60,917 bases of DNA from positions 1 to 60,917 of the forward strand of contig UBTY01000028.1 in the NCBI GenBank assembly GCA_900468535.1, in the 5' to 3' direction. The DNA is from Hyphomicrobiales bacterium. Lineage in GTDB: Bacteria; Pseudomonadota; Alphaproteobacteria; Rhizobiales; Rhizobiaceae. Under the pieces are notes generated by a model. That model worked only from the letters and a program-made list of their open reading frames with translations. It was not told where the DNA came from and made no database searches. Positions 54,205 through 60,917 of this stretch are shown here, piece by piece; the stretch's first letter is position 1; every line of letters begins with the position of its first letter. The position numbers and the translations under genes were made by a program.

Positions 54205-55533
54205 ATGTCCAATCGCCTCAACACCACGCCAAATGACCTTCGGGCCTTTTGGATGCCCTTCACTGCGAACCGGCAGTTCAAGAAGGAGCCGCGTCTCTTC
54301 GTCGGCGCGAAGGACATGTATTACCAGACTCATGACGGCCGCCAGGTGCTCGACGGTACCGCTGGCCTCTGGTGCGTCAATGCCGGCCACTGCCGCCCGA
54401 AGATCACCGAAGCGATCCGCGAACAGGCAGGCGAACTCGACTATGCGCCGGCCTTCCAGCTCGGCCATCCGAAAGCCTTCGAACTGGCAAACCGCCTCGT
54501 GGACATCGCACCCGAGGGCATGGACCACGTTCTTTACACCAACTCGGGGTCTGAATCGGTCGAGACTGCGCTGAAGGTTGCCCTCGCCTATCATCGCGTG
54601 AAGGGCAACGGTTCGCGCTTCCGTCTGATCGGCCGCGAGCGTGGCTATCACGGCGTCAACTTTGGCGGCATCTCCGTCGGTGGCATCGTCTCCAACCGCA
54701 AGATGTTCGGCACGCTGCTGACCGGCGTCGACCACATGCCGCATACCCATCAGCCGGGCAAGAACGCCTTCACCCGCGGCCAGCCCGAGCATGGCGGCGA
54801 TCTGGCGACGGAGCTTGAGCGCATCGTTACGCTGCACGACGCCTCGACGATCGCCGCCGTCATCGTCGAGCCGATCGCCGGCTCGACTGGCGTGCTGATC
54901 CCGCCGAAGGGCTACCTGCAGAAGCTCCGCGAAATCTGCACCAAGCACGGCATCCTGCTGATCTTCGACGAAGTCATTACCGGTTTCGGCCGCCTCGGCG
55001 CTCCGTTCGCCGCGCAGTACTACGACGTCAAGCCTGACATGATCACCACTGCAAAGGGCCTCACCAACGGCGTCATCCCGATGGGCGCGGTCTTCGTGAC
55101 GTCGGAGATCCACGACGCGTTCATGAACGGCCCGGAGCACATGATCGAGTTCTTCCACGGCTACACCTATTCGGGCAACCCGATCGCCTGCGCCGCGGCA
55201 CTCGGAACGCTCGACACCTACAAGGAAGAAGGGCTCCTGACCCGCGCAGCCGAGCTTTCCGACTACTGGGCTGACGCGCTGCACTCCCTGAAGGATTGCC
55301 CCAATGTCATCGATATCAGGAACACCGGCCTGATCGGCGCCATCGAGCTCGACCCGATTGCCGGCGAACCGACCAAGCGGGCCTTCACCGCCTTCCTGAA
55401 GGCCTATGAGAAGGGCCTTCTGATCCGCACCACCGGCGATATCATCGCGCTGTCTCCGCCACTGATCATCGAGAAGCACCACATCGACGAACTTTTCGGA
55501 AAACTCCGCGAAATTCTGCAAAACAACATCTGA
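54205..55533 (+). CDS. Omega-amino acid:pyruvate aminotransferase
   Basis: This class III aminotransferase of about 442 residues transfers amino groups, probably from beta-alanine or other omega-amino acids to pyruvate. The PLP lysine lies in MITTAKGLTNGVIPMGAV, the cofactor-binding loop is LIFDEVITGFGRLG, and the entry site includes YTNSGSESVETALK. The start at 54205 has GGAG 8 nt upstream. It is a single gene between two strong terminators. Confidence 0.92.
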   Translation: MSNRLNTTPNDLRAFWMPFTANRQFKKEPRLFVGAKDMYYQTHDGRQVLDGTAGLWCVNAGHCRPKITEAIREQAGELDYAPAFQLGHPKAFELANRLVDIAPEGMDHVLYTNSGSESVETALKVALAYHRVKGNGSRFRLIGRERGYHGVNFGGISVGGIVSNRKMFGTLLTGVDHMPHTHQPGKNAFTRGQPEHGGDLATELERIVTLHDASTIAAVIVEPIAGSTGVLIPPKGYLQKLREICTKHGILLIFDEVITGFGRLGAPFAAQYYDVKPDMITTAKGLTNGVIPMGAVFVTSEIHDAFMNGPEHMIEFFHGYTYSGNPIACAAALGTLDTYKEEGLLTRAAELSDYWADALHSLKDCPNVIDIRNTGLIGAIELDPIAGEPTKRAFTAFLKAYEKGLLIRTTGDIIALSPPLIIEKHHIDELFGKLREILQNNI

Positions 55534-55546
55534 TCGATGCGTTTCA

Positions 55547-55591
55547 GGGCTCGTTTTTACCAGATCAGGCAAAAACGGGCCCTATTTCTTT
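55547..55591 (+). terminator. Terminator after the aminotransferase gene
   Basis: GGGCTCGTTTTT (55547-55558) pairs with AAAAACGGGCCC (55571-55582) with one G-U pair, followed by TATTTCTTT. The structure is a clear intrinsic terminator 14 nt past the stop. Confidence 0.86.
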
Positions 55592-55787
55592 ATCTTCTTG
55601 CGAAATCAGCGGTAAATTCCTAAGAAACTTGCTGCGCACTCGCCGAAGCCAAACATGGCAGGCGGATGCCTCGGCCGCGCGGCTGCTCATCGTCTCTTGG
55701 CGCATCCCGCAAGGGCTGTTGTACGATCCGGGCTCACCGCGGCGGTAGTTAAATCGCGGGTTTGGAACCCACCCAAGGAGAAAGAAA

Positions 55788-56891
55788 ATGAGTCTGAAGA
55801 CTTTGTCGGCGGCCCTCGTCGCCTCGCTTGCCTTTGCGCCGCTCGCCCATGCAGACATCACCATCGGCCTCATCGCGCCGCTGACCGGTCCGGTTGCCGC
55901 CTATGGCGATCAGGTGAAGAATGGCGCGCAGGCTGCTGTCGACGAGATCAACGCGAAGGGCGGCATCCTCGGCGAAAAAGTCATCCTCAAGTACGCCGAC
56001 GACGCCGGCGAACCGAAGCAGGGCGTTTCCGCTGCCAACCAGCTGGTCGGCGATGGCATCCGCTTCGTCGTTGGCCCCGTCACTTCGGGCGTTGCCATCC
56101 CGGCTTCCGACGTTCTCGCTGAAAACGGCGTGCTGATGGTCACCCCGACGGCAACCGCCCCTGACCTCACCAAGCGTGGCCTCGCCAACGTGCTGCGCAC
56201 CTGCGGCCGCGACGACCAGCAGGCTGAAGTCGCCGCCAACTACGTTCTGAAGAACTTCAAGGACAAGCGCGTCGCGATCATCAACGACAAGGGCGCTTAC
56301 GGCAAGGGTCTGGCAGACTCCTTCAAGGCGACGCTCAACGCAGGCGGCATCAAGGAAGTGCTCGACGACTCGCTGACCCCAGGCGACAAGGACTACAGCG
56401 CGCTCACCACCCGTCTGAAGGCCGAGAAGGTCGACGTCGTCTATTTCGGCGGCTACCATCCGGAAGGCGGTCTGCTCGCCCGTCAGCTGCATGACCTCTC
56501 CGTCAACGCTGTGATCATCGGCGGCGACGGCCTGTCGAACAGCGAATTCTGGAACATCGGCACCGACGCAGCCGCCGGTACGATCTTCACCAACGCCATG
56601 GACGCAACGAAGAGCCCGGACTCCAAGGCAGCTGCCGACGCGCTTGCCGCCAAGAACATCCCGGCTGAAGCCTTCACGCTCAACGCCTATGCAGCTGTCG
56701 AAGTCCTGAAGGCAGGCATCGAGAAGGCCGGCAGCGCCGAGGACTCCGAAGCCGTTGCCAAGGCGCTGAAGGGCGGCGAACCGATCTCGACCGCCATCGG
56801 CAAGCTGACCTACGGCGAAACCGGCGACCTGACCTCGCAGAGCTTCGCGCTCTACAAGTGGGAAGGTGGCAAGATCGTTCCGGCCGAATAA
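55788..56891 (+). CDS. Branched-chain amino acid ABC transporter binding protein
   Basis: This 367-residue periplasmic protein of the Leu/Ile/Val-binding family has a signal peptide ([17 protein letters not shown], cut near residue 22), then the type I fold with [21 protein letters not shown] and YVDDAGEP-like [12 protein letters not shown]. It delivers amino acids (or amides) to a Liv-type transporter. The permease and ATPase genes are not adjacent, so it is a stand-alone binding protein. A strong terminator follows. Confidence 0.92.
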   Translation: MSLKTLSAALVASLAFAPLAHADITIGLIAPLTGPVAAYGDQVKNGAQAAVDEINAKGGILGEKVILKYADDAGEPKQGVSAANQLVGDGIRFVVGPVTSGVAIPASDVLAENGVLMVTPTATAPDLTKRGLANVLRTCGRDDQQAEVAANYVLKNFKDKRVAIINDKGAYGKGLADSFKATLNAGGIKEVLDDSLTPGDKDYSALTTRLKAEKVDVVYFGGYHPEGGLLARQLHDLSVNAVIIGGDGLSNSEFWNIGTDAAAGTIFTNAMDATKSPDSKAAADALAAKNIPAEAFTLNAYAAVEVLKAGIEKAGSAEDSEAVAKALKGGEPISTAIGKLTYGETGDLTSQSFALYKWEGGKIVPAE

Positions 56892-56916
56892 GCCTTCGAT
56901 CTCCCGATTTCGATCG

Positions 56917-56950
56917 CCGGGCGTCCCTCTGGGGCGCCCGGTTTTCGTTT
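56917..56950 (+). terminator. Terminator after the amino acid binding-protein gene
   Basis: CCGGGCG (56917-56923) and CGCCCGG (56935-56941), extended inward by CCC/GGG, form the stem, followed by TTTTCGTTT. It lies 26 nt past the stop. Confidence 0.87.
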
Positions 56951-57027
56951 GTGGACCCGATAGCAAGCCGATCTCGCTTTGTCGGGCACATGGGCTATAA
57001 GTGATAAAACGCCAGCACGAGGATGCC

Positions 57028-58722
57028 ATGACTGCCAAGCTCGAACGCCTTATCGACCAGGGAACGGGCCGCCTGCCCGCCGACATCGTTCTGAAAGGCG
57101 GACGCTTCTTCGACCTCGTGACCGGCGAACTCGTGGCATCGGATATCGCGATCGCACAGGATCGTATCGTCGGCACGTGCGGCAGCTACGACGGCGACAC
57201 CGAGATCGATATCTCGGGCAAGATCGTGGTGCCGGGCTTCATCGATACGCATCTCCACATCGAGTCGTCGCTGGTGACGCCGCACGAATTCGACCGATGC
57301 GTCCTGCCCTATGGCGTAACGACCGTCATCTGTGATCCGCACGAAATTGCCAATGTTCTCGGCACCGAAGGCATTCAGTACTTCTTGGACTCGTCTCTCG
57401 AAACGATCATGGATATCCGTGTCCAGCTCTCCTCCTGCGTGCCTGCCACGCATCTGGAAACGTCGGGCGCCGATCTGCCGATCGAGCGGTTGCTTCCCTT
57501 CCGCGATCATCCAAAGGTGATCGGCCTTGCCGAGTTCATGAACTTCCCCGGTGTGATCCACAAGGATCCAATCTGCATGGCGAAGCTCGACGCCTTCCAG
57601 GGCGAGCACATTGACGGCCATGCGCCCCTGCTCTCGGGCAACGACCTCAACGGCTATCTCGCCGCCGGCATTCGCACCGAGCACGAATGCACGAGTGCCG
57701 CCGAAGCGCTAGAAAAGATCCGCAAGGGCATGCACATCCTCGTGCGCGAAGGCTCCGTGTCGAAGGACCTCGCGGCGCTGATGCCCATCATCACCGAGCG
57801 CCTGTCGCCCTACATCGCCCTTTGCACCGACGACCGCAACCCGCTCGACATCGCCGAGCAAGGGCATCTCGACTACATGATCCGTACCGCGATCAAGAGC
57901 GGCGTGGAGCCGCTTGCCGTCTACCGCGCCGCCTCGATCTCGGCTGCCCGCGCCTTCGGCCTGCGCGATCGCGGCCTCGTTGCTCCCGGCTGGCGCGCAG
58001 ATCTGGTGGTTATCGACAGCCTCGAAAACTGCCGCGCGGATCTCGTCTTTGCCGCGGGTCGCCAGGTGACCACGGAGCTCTTCGGCACGCGCAAGCCAGT
58101 GGAACCAGTCGGCCTCGACAGCGTCAAGGCCCGCCCCGTCAACGCCGCCCATTTCGGTGTGCCGGTGGCCGACGGCGAGACGTCAGTGATCGGCGTCATG
58201 CCCGGCAAGATCATCACCGAACATCGCCGCTACCGGCTGCCTGTGAAGGGTAACCAGACCGACGTCGATCTCGGCAACGACATCATCAAGGTCGCCGTCA
58301 TCGAGCGGCACGGCAAGAACGGCAACCATGCCAATGGCTTCGTCCAGGGATTCGGCCTGAAGAAAGGCGCGATCGCCTCCACCGTCGGCCATGACAGCCA
58401 CAACATCTGCGTCGTCGGTGTCAGCGAGGACGACATGGCGCTTGCCGCCAATCGTCTTGGTGAAATCAAGGGCGGTTTCGTTGTCGTCGAGGATGGTAAG
58501 GTCACGGGCGAGATCGCCTTACCCGTTGCCGGTCTGATGAGCCTCGAGCCCTACGAGACGGTGCGCGACACGCTGCATCACCTGAGAAAGGCCGCCTATG
58601 CCCTTGGAACGACTCTCGAAGAGCCGTTTCTCCAGGTCGCGTTCCTTCCGCTCCCGGTCATCCCGCACCTGAAGATCTCCGACAAGGGCATGGTGGATGT
58701 CGATCGGTTCATGCTGATCTGA
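57028..58722 (+). CDS. ade: Adenine deaminase
   Basis: This enzyme of about 564 residues deaminates adenine to hypoxanthine for purine salvage. It is an amidohydrolase with the metal-binding [15 protein letters not shown] and the later [23 protein letters not shown] and [11 protein letters not shown], then a C-terminal domain with [17 protein letters not shown] typical of Ade. The start at 57028 has GAGGA upstream; a GTG frame at 57001 is an alternative. It is a single gene, convergent with nat. Confidence 0.92.
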   Translation: MTAKLERLIDQGTGRLPADIVLKGGRFFDLVTGELVASDIAIAQDRIVGTCGSYDGDTEIDISGKIVVPGFIDTHLHIESSLVTPHEFDRCVLPYGVTTVICDPHEIANVLGTEGIQYFLDSSLETIMDIRVQLSSCVPATHLETSGADLPIERLLPFRDHPKVIGLAEFMNFPGVIHKDPICMAKLDAFQGEHIDGHAPLLSGNDLNGYLAAGIRTEHECTSAAEALEKIRKGMHILVREGSVSKDLAALMPIITERLSPYIALCTDDRNPLDIAEQGHLDYMIRTAIKSGVEPLAVYRAASISAARAFGLRDRGLVAPGWRADLVVIDSLENCRADLVFAAGRQVTTELFGTRKPVEPVGLDSVKARPVNAAHFGVPVADGETSVIGVMPGKIITEHRRYRLPVKGNQTDVDLGNDIIKVAVIERHGKNGNHANGFVQGFGLKKGAIASTVGHDSHNICVVGVSEDDMALAANRLGEIKGGFVVVEDGKVTGEIALPVAGLMSLEPYETVRDTLHHLRKAAYALGTTLEEPFLQVAFLPLPVIPHLKISDKGMVDVDRFMLI

Positions 58723-58754
58723 CACCCACCGAGTCCGGCGGCTGGACTACCCTG

Positions 58755-59567
58755 TCAGGCCGCCGCCCGCACCGGCCCCTCAAGCCGCTCCCAGATCCGC
58801 GACACCGTTTCCCCGTCGCAATCCAGCCCGAAGAGTTCACGCAGATACGTCGCCAGTTCACCGGCCGATCCGATCTGCAGGCTCTTCGTCCCCTGCGCGT
58901 TCGATCGTTTCAGGCCACGGTTCATCAACGCGACATCCCCATCCGGCAGCCGGATGCTCATCATCAGGTTGTCGCGGAACGGCAGAGCCGACCAGAATGT
59001 GCAGAGCTGGTTGGCGCCTTCGAGATCCGCCTGCGCAAAGCGGCTTTCATCGAAGCCGAAGAGCGGAAACCATCCGTCCGGCGCCTGCCATTCCAGCACC
59101 AGCTCGCCCGTCGCGTCATCCTCCCGCAAGCGGAAGATCATGCCGCCGATCAGTTGTTCGCCGGCGCGAACGGCAACCGGATCGCGCGGCCCCGGACCGC
59201 CGAAGCCTGCGTCCGCCAGCCACTCCTGCCCTTCGATCGTGACGATCCAGGCAAGATGCGCCCTGACGCCGCCGACAGGCGCGCCCATGCGAACACGGGC
59301 GAGTATCGGGCGCGCCTCGAAGCCGAGATGTTTCAGCGCCTCGCCGAACAGCCAATTCAGCTGGAAGCAATAGCCGCCACGCTTCTTCTCGACCAGCTGC
59401 GTCCAGATATCGCCGGGCTGCAGGCTGGGTGCCTTGCCAAGAAAGGGATCGATGCTTTCGAAGGCGATGGCCGCAAGTTGCGCGCGCTGCAGGGCAACGA
59501 GCCCGGCCTGCGTGGTTTCGATATGCGCGAGACCGATCCGCCTCGCATATTGGTCAAAGTCAAACAT
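58755..59567 (-). CDS. nat: Arylamine N-acetyltransferase
   Basis: This 270-residue enzyme acetylates arylamines and hydrazines from acetyl-CoA. The cysteine-protease-like triad is C67 (RGGYCFQLN), H104 (RAHLAW) and D119 (WLADAGFGG). The size and spacing match other NATs. The physiological substrate is unknown. Confidence 0.94.
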   Translation of the reverse strand: MFDFDQYARRIGLAHIETTQAGLVALQRAQLAAIAFESIDPFLGKAPSLQPGDIWTQLVEKKRGGYCFQLNWLFGEALKHLGFEARPILARVRMGAPVGGVRAHLAWIVTIEGQEWLADAGFGGPGPRDPVAVRAGEQLIGGMIFRLREDDATGELVLEWQAPDGWFPLFGFDESRFAQADLEGANQLCTFWSALPFRDNLMMSIRLPDGDVALMNRGLKRSNAQGTKSLQIGSAGELATYLRELFGLDCDGETVSRIWERLEGPVRAAA

Positions 59568-59694
59568 TCCTCATACCTCATCCGTTGTAACGCCAATTTT
59601 CTACAATCGACCGCCCGCGACCGCTCCCTAAAAGTTTGCTAACCGACCGGCCTCTCGCCTATGCTCGCTCCGGGGACGCTGGAGGGTCGGCCGC

Positions 59695-60165
59695 GTGCGT
59701 TTTGATGAGGAAATCGCCGAGTTCATTGCCGGTCCGGTCATGATGGTCATCGGCACCTGCGATGGCGCTAACCAGCCGGATGTCGGCCGCGGTGTCGGCT
59801 GCCGCGTTCTTCTAGGCACTGAAGCCATCGAGGTGCTAATCTCCGGTTGGCAGTGGCCGGATACCGTTGCCAATATTCGCGAGACGGGCGAAGCCGCCTT
59901 TACCTTCGTTCGCCCCTCCGACTACCGTTCGCTTCAGCTCAAGGGGTCCGCGAGCCTGCGTCAGCCGACAGCCGACGATCTCGCGCTCTGCGAACGTTAT
60001 ATCGCAGGCGTCACGGCGGCACTCGCCGAGCAGGGTGTCCCGTCCTCGATGATCGACGTATGGCTGACGAACCGCGAGCTGGCGATAGCCAGGCTCGACG
60101 TCCGCGCCGTCTCCATCAAGACCCCCGGCAGCAGCGCCGGCTCGCTTGTCGGAGCCCAGGCATGA
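59695..60165 (+). CDS. PPOX-fold (split-barrel) protein
   Basis: The 156-residue product has the pyridoxamine 5'-phosphate oxidase-like split-barrel pattern (FIAGPVMMVIGTCDGANQPDVGRGVGCRV, and FTFVRPSDYRSLQLKG) and no signal peptide. It may bind FMN, F420 or heme. It starts with GTG at 59695 and overlaps the next start as ATGA. The gene pair seems to form a small operon. Confidence 0.84.
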   Translation: MRFDEEIAEFIAGPVMMVIGTCDGANQPDVGRGVGCRVLLGTEAIEVLISGWQWPDTVANIRETGEAAFTFVRPSDYRSLQLKGSASLRQPTADDLALCERYIAGVTAALAEQGVPSSMIDVWLTNRELAIARLDVRAVSIKTPGSSAGSLVGAQA

Positions 60166-60917
60166 CCGGGATCGCGCCTCGGCTTCGCGACATGGAGCGT
60201 TTTTTCGAGGGCATTGTCCCCTCGATCATCGCCACCTCTTCGGCGCAGGGCATTCCCAACGTGTCGTATCTCTCGCACGTGGTGCTCGTCGATGACCAGC
60301 ATGTCGGCCTGTCCAACCAGTTCTTCAACACCACGCTGACGAACCTTTCCGAAAACCCTCAAGCCGCAATCCTGCTTGTCGATGGTGCGCGTGGCGGCCA
60401 GTGCCGGCTGCGCGCCGTCTACGAGCAGACCGTCTTCGACGGCCCGCTCTTCAGCCGCGTTTCGACCCAGCTCGACGCGACCAGCGCCCAAGTGGGAATG
60501 GGGGGCATCATGCGGCTGCGCGGCGTCGATATCTTCCGGGTGCTCGATATCACGGTATACCCCTCGCCCGTGGCCGCGCCGATCGAGCCGGTCGCGAGCG
60601 AACCGCTCCTCGAAGCAAGCGCGAACCTGGCAATGACGCTGGCCGGTCTTCCTGGGCAGGTCGACGCGGCACTCGACGCGACGCTGGAATGGATGCGCGA
60701 CACGCTCGCATGCGGTCAGGCAGCCATATTCCTCGCCGACGAAAACATCGGCCATCTGGCCACCGCCGGCAGCCTCGGATACGAGCGCTCGGGTGTTGGC
60801 TCGGAAATTCCCTTCGGCGACGGTGTATTCGGCAGCGCCGCCCGCGAACGGCAGATCGTCAAGATCAGCGACCTCAGCCGCGCCCGCCGCTACAGCGCCG
60901 CCGTGAAGGCTTCGGCC
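60162..60917 (+). CDS. PPOX-fold protein fused to a GAF domain (3' end outside window)
   Basis: The visible 252 codons encode a split-barrel domain (RFFEGIVPSIIATSSAQGIPNVSYLSHV, about residues 12-125), then a GAF-type domain (about 165-252: AIFLADENIGHLATAGSLGYE, VFGSAARERQIVKISDL). The gene continues past the window, so an output domain such as a kinase, cyclase or HTH may follow. It starts at ATG 60162 inside the stop of the preceding PPOX gene, which suggests that the two proteins work together, perhaps in redox or flavin sensing. Confidence 0.85.
   Translation, partial: MTGIAPRLRDMERFFEGIVPSIIATSSAQGIPNVSYLSHVVLVDDQHVGLSNQFFNTTLTNLSENPQAAILLVDGARGGQCRLRAVYEQTVFDGPLFSRVSTQLDATSAQVGMGGIMRLRGVDIFRVLDITVYPSPVAAPIEPVASEPLLEASANLAMTLAGLPGQVDAALDATLEWMRDTLACGQAAIFLADENIGHLATAGSLGYERSGVGSEIPFGDGVFGSAARERQIVKISDLSRARRYSAAVKASA

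Noticed and set aside
53875..55572. A 565-codon minus-strand frame opposite the aminotransferase
   Set aside because: It mirrors the aminotransferase reading frame and has no family features.
58737..58764. GGCGGC/GCCGCC pair between ade and nat
   Set aside because: The arms overlap the end of nat and the loop is long, with no T-tract.
1..60917. CRISPR arrays, tRNAs, rRNAs, phage or insertion elements
   Set aside because: No regularly spaced repeats, transposase or integrase motifs, or tRNA-like cloverleaves were recognised on either strand.

Overview
The window is about 61 kb of GC-rich alphaproteobacterial chromosome, almost certainly from the Rhizobiaceae and most like Sinorhizobium/Ensifer. 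The main reasons are a fused trpE(G) gene behind a Trp-codon leader and beside a ShmR-type heme receptor, the choXWV choline transporter, and a NolR-like ArsR regulator. The resemblance to S. meliloti gene order is recalled, not computed. I see no phage, insertion sequence, CRISPR array, rRNA or tRNA. Coding density is high and most of the content is core housekeeping.

Layout. 1-1.3 kb: end of the petABC (cytochrome bc1) operon. 1.8-6.1 kb: two paralogous half-size ABC exporters with a solitary ribbon-helix-helix gene between them. 6.4-10.8 kb: trmL, a Na+/phosphate cotransporter, hemF and small conserved proteins. 10.8-13.3 kb: a translationally coupled DUF1285-Nudix-cca operon, divergent from a 6.8-kb MoxR/DUF58/DUF4159/VWA-like envelope operon (13.4-20.3 kb). 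20.4-27.7 kb: acetyltransferases, an MFS carrier, glutathionyl-hydroquinone reductase, a Nudix hydrolase, a phosphoesterase, a TPR protein and an ECF sigma/anti-sigma pair. 27.7-31.8 kb: leuA with a leucine-rich leader, benE and a ClpP homologue. 31.9-37.1 kb: DUF2076, queF with a cation efflux gene, a MarR-GNAT pair and a DUF2161 nuclease-like gene. 37.3-43.2 kb: trpE(G) with trpL attenuator, heme receptor and extensin-like protein. 43.3-49.6 kb: fhs, YqhA, a LuxR-type regulator, DUF2333 and tdk. 49.8-55.6 kb: choXWV, a HugZ-like protein, an ArsR regulator and an omega-aminotransferase. 55.7-60.9 kb: a branched-chain amino-acid binding protein, adenine deaminase, arylamine N-acetyltransferase and two PPOX-fold genes, the last running off the end with a GAF domain.

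The most interesting signals are regulatory. Upstream of leuA is an apparently unannotated 41-codon leader ORF with a Leu-Leu-Leu-Leu run, starting 7 nt after a near-consensus -10 box, so its mRNA probably begins at the AUG. The 14-codon trpL leader has the same architecture. The leuA leader is followed by mutually exclusive pairing segments, one complementary to the leuA Shine-Dalgarno, and by no U-tract. This suggests leucine-dependent control of leuA translation or of Rho, rather than a classical terminator. Other notable points are a perfect 13-bp inverted repeat in front of a LuxR-type gene whose ligand pocket lacks the key aspartate, a VWA-like cluster with one degenerate MIDAS motif, and a PPOX-GAF fusion.
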